17,978 nt of DNA from UBA2040 sp002332715 (GCA_029242295.1 JAQWUF010000140.1:1-17978); one strand, 5' to 3'; counted from the stretch's first letter, positions 7,353 to 16,297 are shown. Made by a program: numbers and translations. The notes: a model not told the origin generated them from the letters alone.

Positions 7353-8804
7353 TTGAGCACACAAGTATTCGATTTGAACAAAGAAGCATTTTCATCCCTT
7401 TTTCGCAGTCATTTTGCCATGGAATTGACGGATGACCAGCACACTTTGCTACGGGCATTAATCGAGTTTTCTTTTGAACGAGAAAAGCTGTCGTTGTTTG
7501 TATTGAAAGGGTATGCGGGTACAGGGAAGACGTCCATGCTAGGTGCCTATGTGAAGACTTTGACAGATGCGAAAGCACGCGTAAAGTTGTTGGCGCCGAC
7601 AGGACGAGCCGCCAAGGTTTTGGCTCAGAAATCGAGTCAGTTTGCCATGACAATTCACAAATTAATTTACCGAAGAGCCTTGTCGGCAGATGGCGCATAT
7701 CGGGTTTCAATTACCCCAAATCTGCATAAAAACACATTTTTTATTGTCGATGAAGCCTCGATGATTGGCGATTACACCTTGCAAAATGATGGAGCTGTGA
7801 GTGCGCAAAATTTGTTGGATGACTTATTGGAATATGTTTATTCTGGCGAAGGTTGTCGTTTAATTCTTCTGGGAGATGAAGGTCAGTTGCCACCCGTTGG
7901 TTCTGATTTTTCACCTGCGTTAAATGCGGAATATCTGCAGCAACATTATCCAAGATTAACTATAAACGAGGTGCGTTTGAATCAAGTGGTGCGCCAAACT
8001 GAAGGATCGAGTGTCTTGAAAAACGCGACCGATTTGCGGTCTGCAGCAGAGGGTGAATTTCCAAGTTTTGTAATGGTGGCAAAGGGAGATTTGATTCGCT
8101 TGCCTGGAGAAGAGGTCCAAGATGAAATAGAGCGCTCGTATCAAGAGGTAGGGAAAGAAGAAACAATTATCATTACTCGCTCAAACAAAAGGGCAAACGC
8201 TTACAATCAGCAAGTTCGCGGCCGTGTTATGTGGTTTGAGGAAGAATTGTCGTCAGGTGATTTACTTATGGCTGTCAAGAACAACTATTATTGGTTATCC
8301 GACGAATCCTCCATGGGATTTATCGCCAACGGTGAAATACTCCTCGTGAAAAGAGTTATGCGCACAGAGGAACTGTATGGCTTCCGTTTTGCCCATGTTC
8401 GGGTAGATTTTGTCGATTACCCGACAGAAATTGAAAAGGAAATTATCGTTCTGCTGGACACTTTGACTGTCGAAGCACCAAATTTACCTCGTGATGAGAT
8501 GAAAAAACTTTTTTTTGAAGTAGGAGAGGACTATGCCGACGAAAAAAACAAACGAAAACGGTATGAGAAGATTTTAAAGAACCCCTATTTCAATGCGCTT
8601 CAAGTGAAATATGCATACGCCGTTACCTGTCATAAATCGCAGGGTGGACAATGGGCCAATGTGTTCATCGATCAAGGTTATTTGTCGGAAGAAATGTTGG
8701 ATTCAGGTTACTTTAGATGGTTATACACGGCCTTGACAAGAGCGACTGAAAAGGTTTATTTGATGAATTTCAACCCGAAGTTTTTTGGGGAAGAATCAGA
8801 TTAA
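7353..8804 (+). CDS. RecD2/PIF1-like superfamily 1 ATP-dependent DNA helicase
   Basis: A 483-residue helicase with Walker A GYAGTGKT (53-60), LLAPTGRAAKVL (79-90), Walker B IVDEASM (131-137), motif III LLGDEGQLPPVG (172-183), VVRQ (212-215), and the C-terminal UvrD-like part CHKSQGGQW (426-434) and YTALTRA (458-464). It probably unwinds DNA 5' to 3' in repair or recombination. It has no RecBC partner and no N-terminal RecD2 domain. The start is uncertain. TTG at 7353 keeps the segment FSSLFRSHFAMELTDDQ, which resembles the usual N-terminus of the Flavobacteriia homologues (FxxLLxxxFxxxPTxxQ), so I chose it; the first ATG is at 7419 and would lose most of that. A TATATTTG box overlapping the TTG argues the other way. 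The stop overlaps the convergent secreted-protein gene by four bases. Confidence 0.88.
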   Translation: MSTQVFDLNKEAFSSLFRSHFAMELTDDQHTLLRALIEFSFEREKLSLFVLKGYAGTGKTSMLGAYVKTLTDAKARVKLLAPTGRAAKVLAQKSSQFAMTIHKLIYRRALSADGAYRVSITPNLHKNTFFIVDEASMIGDYTLQNDGAVSAQNLLDDLLEYVYSGEGCRLILLGDEGQLPPVGSDFSPALNAEYLQQHYPRLTINEVRLNQVVRQTEGSSVLKNATDLRSAAEGEFPSFVMVAKGDLIRLPGEEVQDEIERSYQEVGKEETIIITRSNKRANAYNQQVRGRVMWFEEELSSGDLLMAVKNNYYWLSDESSMGFIANGEILLVKRVMRTEELYGFRFAHVRVDFVDYPTEIEKEIIVLLDTLTVEAPNLPRDEMKKLFFEVGEDYADEKNKRKRYEKILKNPYFNALQVKYAYAVTCHKSQGGQWANVFIDQGYLSEEMLDSGYFRWLYTALTRATEKVYLMNFNPKFFGEESD

Positions 8805-11056
8805 ATTTTAACCTTCAAAGAATTTGTTCCTACGCTTATTTTGGTTTTTTGCACCTCCTTGTTGAACCGGTCGATCACAATTTTCGCATCCGTTCGTGAT
8901 AAGTATTGACCTGCCAATGTATTGACTTCGTTTTTCAGTTTTCTCAAAATCGTTAGTGTTCGCATGGCACTGAGCATTTCATTTTTACTCCAATTGTTGG
9001 ACGTCATTTGGTTTGCAAGTTCAGAGTTCTCCAATTTTAAATTCGATTGAACAGGATCTGTAAATGAGTTGATTTCCAGCTGGATCTCACGCCCCAAATT
9101 GATGTACACTTCGGATAAACGCAATCTGCGATAGGATTCATCCATTTTGTCAGAAGAGTAGTTTTCTTCTTCCTCCTGCGGATTCGTCTTTTTCACTTTT
9201 ACACCATTCCATTCACCGACACCATTCCCTCGGGCGACTATAGAAAAATCGACTTTTTTATCTAACAATCCTTCGAAAAACAATTGCATCGCCACACTAT
9301 CTTTCGGTTGAAGCAATTTGTCCGATAAATCAAATTTGTCCGATTCAAATACATCATGCAGTTGTAATTGCAAACGCGCATCATAATTTGGTGTTGCGCC
9401 GGCAACGTTAATGTGCAGCATTACTTCATCTGCCTCATTAGAAAGTGAGGAAACGGGAATCGCAATTAAGCGCACATCAAATGCAGTGGTGTCAGCGGTT
9501 TCTTTAAATACAAACTCCTGTGTTTTGATGTCGAATGTGGTAGAATCGGTAAAAAAGTACAGTCCACCCTCCTCCGTATATGGAACAGGTTTGCGACCAA
9601 AGTTTTGTTTGTAATAGTCTAATTTGAACTGGTATTTAGCCATGACGTTCATCGCTTTTAGTTTTTGTTCTTCCAATTCAACGATTTTCGCTTTATACGC
9701 TTCAAATCTTCCGTAAAGTCCAACGATAGAATTTTGAGATTCTTTCTTTTGTTTTTGATTGCTATTGGTTGTAGGTTGATAATCTTTGAGTGTTTTGCTT
9801 TTGCGACGGTCTTTTTTAATCTTGCGCGAAGTCTTTGAACTCGTTTTTATAGGAGTATACCCCAAGTCACTGTGACTTTTCTCCGCTTTTTCGATTTTCA
9901 ATTCCGTCTCGTCCCGCTTTTTGGTATTATATTCGATCCAATAATCGAAGCCTTTCTTTCCGTAGATCATTTCGTCCAACTCGGCCATTTTATTGAATTC
10001 AAGGTCGTCAATTATACTTTGGAAAGTTCCCGTGCCAACAAAACCAGAATCTGGGGAAAGAAAACGAGTAGATCCTGAACCAAACAAACGGTAACTTTCC
10101 CCACTCTTTTCAATAACAACAGTGGTTTGTTTCTTGTCATTGTATCCCCAAACATCGAAATGAATATTCGTCAAACGGTTGTTGCCAGCTGTTTGAAATA
10201 CATGTGTAGTGATGCGGTTTGGCTCAATTTTAGATTCAACTTTTTTCTTTTTGTTTTCCGTTTCTTTAATCGATAAATGATAGGGAAAAAGACCAACTGC
10301 CTTCGGTAAACCTTTGTTCCAGCGTCCTTTTTCATCTTTTTCTCGTTCGTTGAGCAAGCCTGAGGTATTACTTCCATCGCCCGCAGCAACTAGAACATTT
10401 ATGTAATAATCAGCTCGTCCACCCAAAGATTTAAAAATTTCAAATGATCGTTTCTCAACATAAGCATTGGTTGCGTAGCTGAGAGCATTCAAGGAAATCA
10501 AAATGTCTTGTTGATCCATGTAACGCAACGATTCGAGCATAGCAATTTTATCATCCAAGGATAGACTTGGGTTGAAAACATTATCGAATTTTGCATTGAG
10601 AACAAACTTGTCTGTCTTTTCTTTAAACGCGTTGTCGGGTAGTTTCGGGAACAAATACACTTCAAATTCTTTGTATTCCTGCACCAAATGTAAACTCTGG
10701 TCTTCTTCCTTTTTTTGATTTTCAAGTAGGGCTTTGTTTAGTTCCCATATGGCCATTTTGTTTGCCGCTTCTGCAATTAAACCGACTGGAGATTTGGCAA
10801 TTTCTTCACTTCGAATCAGTAAAGTTTCCGGATTCGAGATGATCATTTCTTCGATGGAATCGTAATGAATTTCGCCATTCTTGTGCAGAATTCCCGGTCC
10901 TTGGTATTCAAAGAATCGTCCAAAATTCTGGTCTAGAATTGGACTTTTTTTAACAATATGATATAAATAAGCTCTTTCTTCGGCATTCAACAAGGGATAA
11001 TCCTGTCCGATTAAAAATAACGGCAGCAGAAGAAGGAGTAGAAATTTGAATTTCAT
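8801..11056 (-). CDS. Large secreted protein, unknown function
   Basis: A 751-residue protein that I do not recognise. Residues 1-18 are a clear signal peptide (MKFKF, a run of Leu, then LIGQ), with no lipobox cysteine; I see no cysteine anywhere. The N-terminal half is mixed helix and strand with the stretch RADYYINVLVAAGDGSN at 214-230. Residues about 377-440 are a Lys/Arg/Ser/Thr-rich linker, followed by a probable coiled-coil segment (about 450-485, rich in Lys, Glu and Ala). A strand-rich region follows (about 498-625), then a helical C-terminus. There is no T9SS sorting domain, so it should remain in the periplasm or associate with a membrane; that is inference. It is a single gene between the helicase (convergent, 4-base overlap) and the terminator of the broken T9SS gene. 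Confidence 0.75.
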   Translation of the reverse strand: MKFKFLLLLLLPLFLIGQDYPLLNAEERAYLYHIVKKSPILDQNFGRFFEYQGPGILHKNGEIHYDSIEEMIISNPETLLIRSEEIAKSPVGLIAEAANKMAIWELNKALLENQKKEEDQSLHLVQEYKEFEVYLFPKLPDNAFKEKTDKFVLNAKFDNVFNPSLSLDDKIAMLESLRYMDQQDILISLNALSYATNAYVEKRSFEIFKSLGGRADYYINVLVAAGDGSNTSGLLNEREKDEKGRWNKGLPKAVGLFPYHLSIKETENKKKKVESKIEPNRITTHVFQTAGNNRLTNIHFDVWGYNDKKQTTVVIEKSGESYRLFGSGSTRFLSPDSGFVGTGTFQSIIDDLEFNKMAELDEMIYGKKGFDYWIEYNTKKRDETELKIEKAEKSHSDLGYTPIKTSSKTSRKIKKDRRKSKTLKDYQPTTNSNQKQKKESQNSIVGLYGRFEAYKAKIVELEEQKLKAMNVMAKYQFKLDYYKQNFGRKPVPYTEEGGLYFFTDSTTFDIKTQEFVFKETADTTAFDVRLIAIPVSSLSNEADEVMLHINVAGATPNYDARLQLQLHDVFESDKFDLSDKLLQPKDSVAMQLFFEGLLDKKVDFSIVARGNGVGEWNGVKVKKTNPQEEEENYSSDKMDESYRRLRLSEVYINLGREIQLEINSFTDPVQSNLKLENSELANQMTSNNWSKNEMLSAMRTLTILRKLKNEVNTLAGQYLSRTDAKIVIDRFNKEVQKTKISVGTNSLKVKI

Positions 11057-11115
11057 TCGGTTTTTGGTGTTAATTGCAATTGTATAAGTTCTGTTATCAG
11101 TAAAAGTAACAAAAG

Positions 11116-11149
11116 AAAAAATCCACTCTGAGCACGAAGTGGATTTTTT
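11116..11149 (-). terminator. Intrinsic terminator of the T9SS cargo pseudogene
   Basis: A 12-base perfect inverted repeat with a 10-base loop: arms AAAAAATCCACT (11116-11127) and AGTGGATTTTTT (11138-11149). It starts 19 bases beyond the pseudogene stop at 11169. Read on the minus strand it gives a stem ending in a run of T, the usual Rho-independent form. The A/T-flanked stem could act in both directions, but no plus-strand gene ends here. Confidence 0.85.
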
Positions 11150-11168
11150 TAAAATGTTTATACACAGT

Positions 11169-12203
11169 TTATTTAATCATTATTATTCTGTTCTGCAGTT
11201 CTTGATTTGGAGTTTCAAAACGAAGCGTGTACATTCCGGCACTGAATCCATAAATATTATATTGAAAACCTCCAATAGATTGGAATTCAACTGATCTACC
11301 ACACACATCAATGAGTTGAACTTTAGTGCTTTCCGAAATATTTTGAATGGTAATTGTAATTTTTGCTGGATTGGGAAACACCTTGTAGTTAAGCGCATTG
11401 TTTTCATTTAGTGAAGCCACTGGCGAACCAGAAACAGAAGATAAAAGAACAGTTTCCTCAAACAAAGGCTCTGGAAATCCAGAAATTACTTTAGCCGACA
11501 AGTGCAAGAATACACGCATGTGATTTGTGCTATTCAAGTCGTAATATTCATATTTTGAACGAATCAACTTCGAGGTGCCCAAAATAGGGACTGTAACTAC
11601 CGCAGTATCTTGAATATGGAAACGCGATACATTTGTTAAATAACTACCATCGGGTTGAATAAGAGTCCCTATTCCATCATAGATCGTATGTGACGTTCCT
11701 ATCATCGCCGGATTTTGCGGAATAGTATTGTAAACGAAGCTCACATTTCCTGAGAAACTATCGTTCACATATGCGGTCATGGTCATCGGGTAATTCATAA
11801 GTGTTTGATCGCCCACCGAAAATTTAGCTTTGATATCTCCTAAATCGGTTCCTTCGAGCTCGTATCCTTGAGATGCACGATTCGAAGCAGAGGTCGAATA
11901 ATAATAATAAGTGAAATCTTCGATTTTAATCGCGGTAGTCGAAGTGGTGAAATCGGATGCAAATGGAGTGGAAGCACTGGCTTGTAATTCAACCAATTTC
12001 GTCTCTCCAACGTACGATGGTAAATTGCTATAATCCCAAGAAACGCCATTGCCTAAATTAGAAGCTTAGTCCGTCACAAAAGAATCACATAAATACATCA
12101 ATTTCGTGTTGCCAATCATTGGCTCGTTTGTTGAAGTAAATGTTTGATAGAGAGATGACAAGGTGGTCGAAAGTAGGATGCGCAAGAGTAAAAGTTTTTT
12201 AAA
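11169..12203 (-). pseudogene. Broken T9SS cargo gene: signal peptide and sorting domain in one frame, with an internal TAA and no ATG
   Basis: One minus-strand frame reads through a secreted T9SS substrate of about 344 codons. The 5' part is KKLLLLRILLSTTLSSLYQT then FTSTNEPMIGNTK and LMYLCDSFVTD, a typical Bacteroidota signal peptide and mature start. Then comes TAA (12068-12066). Directly after it, in the same frame, SNLGNGVSWDYSNL continues as expected, since cargo proteins of this type often carry G.GVSWDYS near the start. The C-terminus is a type A sorting domain: YKVFPNPA (204-211 counted from the TTG at 11996), VQLIDVCGR, and the final NRIIMIK. The position expected for the start ATG (12203) is TTT. 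The rest of the frame (11169-12065) is intact. A TTG at 11996 could open a 275-codon frame, but it would lack a signal peptide. I call it a pseudogene; a sequencing error at the TAA is the main alternative. Confidence 0.75.
12066..12068 (-). other. In-frame TAA interrupting the T9SS cargo gene
   Basis: The codon between GAC (12071-12069) and GCT (12065-12063) reads TAA on the minus strand. Frame and family-like sequence are kept on both sides, so a single substitution (for example TAC or TCA to TAA) explains it better than an insertion or deletion. Confidence 0.75.
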
Positions 12204-12224
12204 ATAAGGAGGTTTTTAATAGCA

Positions 12225-12232
12225 CAAAATTA
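12225..12232 (-). promoter_or_regulatory. Candidate -7 element for the T9SS cargo pseudogene
   Basis: The minus strand reads TAATTTTG, an exact TAnnTTTG match, 21 bases before the expected start of the signal peptide. Upstream, TTTTTCTTG lies about 15 bases away, slightly short for a -33 box. Its survival suggests that the gene decayed recently. Confidence 0.4.
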
Positions 12233-12272
12233 GTGATTAATCCATTACAAGAAAAACACTTTAGACCAGTAC

Positions 12273-12302
12273 TTGTTACAGGATGTAAATTAATTAAATT
12301 CG
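12273..12302 (+). promoter_or_regulatory. Candidate promoter of the RND exporter gene
   Basis: TTG (12273-12275), a 19-base spacer, then TAAATTCG (12295-12302), one mismatch from TAnnTTTG. It lies 31 bases before the ATG at 12334 and points away from the pseudogene promoter. Confidence 0.45.
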
Positions 12303-12333
12303 CGTTGCATTATTTAACATCAATAACGATAAA

Positions 12334-14610
12334 ATGATTCAAAAGGTTGGTGAAAAGAAGTTCAGGTTAATAATTAAAATTGCAAGTGTCGCGTTGATTA
12401 TTTTGTCGGTCCTATTTGCTTATGGCGTTGGAATGCTGAAACTGGATTACGATTTCGAAAAATTCTTTCCCATAGACGATATGGAAACTGATTTCTTTCT
12501 TGAACACCGCGCTAAGTTTGAATCGGACAATGATTTTTTATTGATTTCTATTGAAAACGATCCCACGGTATTCGATTTGGGGTTTTTGAAAAAAGTGAAA
12601 TCACTACAGAAAAAGATAGACAGCACCAGGTATGTTCGGTTTACCCGAAGCATTGTGACGGAGAAGGAAATGTATATTCCTCCGAGGTCCATACCAACTA
12701 GTCGACCGTATATCAATTTTAAAGAGAATCGACTCGTTCAGGACGAAAAAGACCTCATGGAAAATGAGGAGATGATCAATACCTTAATCGCCAAAAACAA
12801 AAAGTCCTTGTGCATTTTTGTTCGCCACAAGGATTTTCTAAGTAAAAATGGCAGTGACACTCTCGTTCAAAGTATAATTGAACTTTGTGAAGGTTACGGA
12901 TTCGATAAAGTTAGAGTCGCAGGTAGGACAGTGGGGCAGAAATTTTATATCGATAAAATGGGCTATGAAATGGCTTTTTTCATGGTCTTGAGTTACCTGC
13001 TCGTCATTGTTTTCTTGTTTATTGCCTTCCGATCCTTGTGGGGCGTTTTAATGCCACAATTGGTCATTTTAGGCACCTTGTTTTGGGTGGTCGGTTTCAT
13101 TGGCTTGTATGGCGAGCCGGTCAGTATTGTCATGTCGGTGTTGCCGTGCATTGTTTTCGTTGTGGCCATGTCGGATGTCATTCACTTGTTGTCCCGCTAT
13201 CTAGACGCCTTCCGAACGGGCATTGGCAAGTTTGCTAGTATAAAATTGACGATTCGTGAGGTCGGAATGGCGACTTTCTTGACCTCCGTGACCACTGCCA
13301 TTGGATTCTTTAGTCTGATGTTTATAAGCGTTCAACCCATTCAAGTGTTTGGTGCAATAGCAGGATTCGGTGTGTTAATTGCCTTTGTTTTGACCTTTGT
13401 TCTTCTGCCCATCATTATATATGTGGCGCCAAATCCTACTTTTTTAAAGAAGTCGGATAGAGATCCGTTTTGGAAAAAGAAATTGTCCAAATGGTTCATT
13501 CGCGTTTTGCGTCAACCGAAAAGGATTTTGATTGTTTATGTGGGATTTATAGCCGTTTGCTTGATAGGAATGGTGAACCTAGAAGCGAATAATTTTCTCA
13601 TGGATGAGATTTCGCAGAAGGAACCGATTAAGCAAAATTTCAATTTTTTAGACGAACATTATGGAGGAATTCGCCCTTTCGAGCTTTCGATTAGCTTAAA
13701 AGACACCTCAAAAACGTTTTGGTCTTTGGAAGTTTTAAAGGATGTTGAAAAGGTGGAGAATTACATCGAAACGGTGTATGGCGCTGGACTTCGGTCGTCC
13801 ATTGTGAAAGTCGTAAAAGTGATGAATCGGTCCACACACACAGGACGTGTAGATTATTTCACCTTGCCGGAAAGAGAAAGAGATTTAAAAAGATTCAAGC
13901 GTGGTCTGGAAAAAGTTTCGGGCGGCCAATTCAAAAATGTGTTATTGGATTCGACAGGACATTTTGCTCGTCTGAGCGGTAACATGCCTGATTGGGGAAA
14001 TAAAGTGATATCCAAAAAGAATGAGGCCTTTCAGCAATTCCTAAAGAAGGAAATGTCCAATTCCACAATCAAGGTTCAATTAACAGGCACCGCACATCTT
14101 CTGGATAAAAATATTAGCTATCTGTCGTTGAGTTTGATTAAAGGAATTTCGCTTTCCGTTATTCTAGTCGCGCTCATCATGGGGCTTTTGTATCGTTCTG
14201 TTTCCATGGTTTTGATCAGTATTATTCCGAATCTAATTCCGCTTATTTTCGTTGCTGCCATAATGGGGTATTTTGGCATAAATATAAAAACGAGCACGGC
14301 CATTGTTTTCACCATTGCTTTTGGAATTGCCGTTGATGATACGATACATTTCTTAGGGAAGTTTAAGTATGAATTGATGAAGGGAAGAAGTAAAATGTAT
14401 GCTCTGAAACGTAGTTTTTTGACCACTGGTAAAGCCATGATTATCACGACTTTTATTTTGTGTGCAGGCTTTATTCTTTTGGTGTTCTCGTCATTTCTTG
14501 GAACTGCCATTATGGGTGTTTTGCTTTGTTTGACGCTGTTCTTGGCGCTAATTGTTGATTTAACCTTGTTGCCCGTTTTGCTTATGCTCTTTTATAAAGT
14601 CAAGAAATAA
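12334..14610 (+). CDS. RND superfamily (MMPL/HAE3-like) exporter
   Basis: A 758-residue inner-membrane transporter with the duplicated RND plan. There is a helix at 12-33, a periplasmic loop (about 40-205), a block of helices (about 212-366), a helix at 397-413, a second periplasmic loop (about 420-592) and a second helix block (about 600-755). Both halves carry the acidic helix motif of this class: AMSDVIHLLSRYLD (278-291) and GIAVDDTIHFLGKFKYEL (664-681), with Asp281 and Asp668/669 as likely proton-relay residues. It is shorter than AcrB-type pumps, and no adaptor or TolC-like gene is adjacent, so it fits the single-chain HAE3/MMPL group, which exports lipids or hydrophobic compounds. The substrate is unknown. 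The gene stands between the divergent pseudogene and nhaC, 63 bases before the latter, which has its own promoter. Confidence 0.88.
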   Translation: MIQKVGEKKFRLIIKIASVALIILSVLFAYGVGMLKLDYDFEKFFPIDDMETDFFLEHRAKFESDNDFLLISIENDPTVFDLGFLKKVKSLQKKIDSTRYVRFTRSIVTEKEMYIPPRSIPTSRPYINFKENRLVQDEKDLMENEEMINTLIAKNKKSLCIFVRHKDFLSKNGSDTLVQSIIELCEGYGFDKVRVAGRTVGQKFYIDKMGYEMAFFMVLSYLLVIVFLFIAFRSLWGVLMPQLVILGTLFWVVGFIGLYGEPVSIVMSVLPCIVFVVAMSDVIHLLSRYLDAFRTGIGKFASIKLTIREVGMATFLTSVTTAIGFFSLMFISVQPIQVFGAIAGFGVLIAFVLTFVLLPIIIYVAPNPTFLKKSDRDPFWKKKLSKWFIRVLRQPKRILIVYVGFIAVCLIGMVNLEANNFLMDEISQKEPIKQNFNFLDEHYGGIRPFELSISLKDTSKTFWSLEVLKDVEKVENYIETVYGAGLRSSIVKVVKVMNRSTHTGRVDYFTLPERERDLKRFKRGLEKVSGGQFKNVLLDSTGHFARLSGNMPDWGNKVISKKNEAFQQFLKKEMSNSTIKVQLTGTAHLLDKNISYLSLSLIKGISLSVILVALIMGLLYRSVSMVLISIIPNLIPLIFVAAIMGYFGINIKTSTAIVFTIAFGIAVDDTIHFLGKFKYELMKGRSKMYALKRSFLTTGKAMIITTFILCAGFILLVFSSFLGTAIMGVLLCLTLFLALIVDLTLLPVLLMLFYKVKK

Positions 14611-14630
14611 GCCTTTGTTTATGTGATGAT

Positions 14631-14658
14631 TTGTATATAATAAAGATTTCTATCTTTA
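14631..14658 (+). promoter_or_regulatory. Promoter of nhaC
   Basis: TTG (14631-14633; TTTG from 14630), a 17-base spacer, then TATCTTTA (14651-14658), one mismatch from TAnnTTTG. It lies 15 bases before the nhaC ATG at 14674, giving a very short leader. Confidence 0.6.
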
Positions 14659-14673
14659 GCGTAAAACTAAAGC

Positions 14674-16119
14674 ATGTCGAAAAATCAGATCAAAGATTTC
14701 AATTTCTTTTATGCGTTTTTACCTATTCTTATATTGGTTGGATTTTTAGCCTGTAATATCTATTTCTTTAAAGATGATGCCACAGGTGGACCGAATCAAA
14801 TCGCGTTATTAATTGCAACAGCTTTTGCTATAATTCTAGCCAAACGAATAGGTTTTTCCTGGAAGAGAATGCAGAAAGGCATGGTAAACAGCATAAAATC
14901 TGCCTTGCCTGCCATTCTAATATTACTGATGATAGGAGCACTAGCAGGTACTTGGATGATTTCAGGTATAGTCCCAGCCATGATCTATTACGGATTGGAC
15001 ATACTAAATCCTACGATATTTCTTTTTGCAGCATGTATCATTAGTGCCATTGTTTCCATAGCAACCGGAAGCAGCTGGACGACTGTGGCAACGGTTGGTG
15101 TCGCCTTGTTGGGTATCGGTCAAGTAATGGGTTTGTCCAATGGATTAATTGCCGGAGCGATCATTTCGGGCGCCTATTTTGGTGATAAAATGTCGCCTCT
15201 TTCCGATACTACGAATTTGGCACCAGCCATGGCAGGAACGAACTTGATTACGCACATCCGTTACATGATGTACACGACCTTCCCAACAATAACTATCACG
15301 CTAATTATCTTTTTGGTGTTAGGCTTGAATTATTCAGGAACCGCAAATGCATCTTCCATATCGACCATGCAAGAAGCCATTTCCAGTAAATTTAAGATCA
15401 ATCCTGTATTGTTTTTAGTGCCTGTCTTCGTTATCTTTTTAATTATAAAAAAAGTAGATGCTTTGCCAGCTTTGTTTTTGGGAACTTTGGCAGGAGCAGT
15501 TTTTGCCATTATTTTTCAACCGCAAATCATCAAGGATATTTCGGGTATTTCGGATAACTATACGTTTGCTTCGTACAAAACCTTTATGCAAACCATGTCT
15601 GGTTCCGTTTCGGTTACCACTTCCAACGAAGAGGTAAATAATCTTTTGTCCACGAGCGGTATGGCTGGAATGATGAATACCATTTGGTTAATCTTTTGCG
15701 CTATGGCCTTTGGCGGTGCTATGGAAGCAGCAGGATTTTTAAAGAAAATCACTTCAGCGATTATCAAAGGCGTTAAATCGACTGGATCGCTTATTGCCTC
15801 GACGGCTGGAACATGTTTGTTTTTCAACGCAACCGCATCTGACCAGTATTTGGCGATTGTCGTTCCCGGTAGAATGTTTGCCGAGGTCTACGAAGAAAAA
15901 GGTTTGGCTCCCGAGAATTTAAGTAGAACCTTAGAAGATTCGGGCACCGTCACCTCGGTTTTAATTCCGTGGAATACTTGCGGTGCAGTTCAATCTAGTG
16001 TGCTAGGAGTGGCTACAGGCGAATATGCGGTGTATTGTTTCTTCAATTGGATGAGTCCGATTGTAACGGTGCTTTTTGGGTATTTTAATATTAAGATTCG
16101 GAAATTGGTTAAGAAATAG
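14674..16119 (+). CDS. nhaC: Na+/H+ antiporter, NhaC family
   Basis: A 481-residue polytopic inner-membrane protein that should expel Na+ in exchange for H+ and so help with sodium and alkaline pH balance. Family signatures are GAYFGDKMSPLSDTTNLAPA (166-185) with acidic and polar residues in a helix, TGSSWTTVATVG (131-142) before it, and near the C-terminus SRTLEDSGTVTSVLIPWNTC, the second NhaC signature. The length is normal for the family and the ATG at 14674 gives a normal N-terminus. Some NhaC-family members exchange malate or other substrates, so the exact cargo is not certain. It has its own promoter and sits 63 bases after the RND exporter gene on the same strand. Confidence 0.93.
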   Translation: MSKNQIKDFNFFYAFLPILILVGFLACNIYFFKDDATGGPNQIALLIATAFAIILAKRIGFSWKRMQKGMVNSIKSALPAILILLMIGALAGTWMISGIVPAMIYYGLDILNPTIFLFAACIISAIVSIATGSSWTTVATVGVALLGIGQVMGLSNGLIAGAIISGAYFGDKMSPLSDTTNLAPAMAGTNLITHIRYMMYTTFPTITITLIIFLVLGLNYSGTANASSISTMQEAISSKFKINPVLFLVPVFVIFLIIKKVDALPALFLGTLAGAVFAIIFQPQIIKDISGISDNYTFASYKTFMQTMSGSVSVTTSNEEVNNLLSTSGMAGMMNTIWLIFCAMAFGGAMEAAGFLKKITSAIIKGVKSTGSLIASTAGTCLFFNATASDQYLAIVVPGRMFAEVYEEKGLAPENLSRTLEDSGTVTSVLIPWNTCGAVQSSVLGVATGEYAVYCFFNWMSPIVTVLFGYFNIKIRKLVKK

Positions 16120-16251
16120 TTAGTGTGCTTTTCTCGTGTCTAGAATGAACTATTTTGGCATTTGAAGAACGGGTTTTGAAAGCGAACTGAAAAAGGACGA
16201 CTTTTGGAAGAAGCTATGCAGCCTAGCGAAGTAGATCCCTGACAAAATCTC

Positions 16252-16289
16252 GTTTTCAAGAGTTTTTTTAAATAAAGCGCCTTGAAAAC
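16252..16289. repeat. Inverted repeat 1 ahead of ffh
   Basis: Perfect 9-base arms GTTTTCAAG (16252-16260) and CTTGAAAAC (16281-16289) around a 20-base AT-rich loop containing a run of seven T. Confidence 0.7.
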
Positions 16290-16297
16290 CATTTAAA

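Noticed and set aside
7315..7710. Minus-strand frame opposite the RecD-like helicase
   Set aside because: The helicase on the plus strand has all its motifs, and the opposing frame has none and blocks the promoter region of the minus unit.
8801..8804. Four-base overlap of convergent genes as a regulatory site
   Set aside because: Short stop-codon overlaps of convergent genes are common, and no structure is present.
12206..12212. AAGGAGG on the plus strand, like a Shine-Dalgarno site
   Set aside because: No start codon follows at a suitable distance, and it lies in the 5' part of the minus-strand pseudogene.
14118..14510. Minus-strand frame opposite the second half of the RND exporter
   Set aside because: A shadow of the exporter's membrane helices; no independent support.
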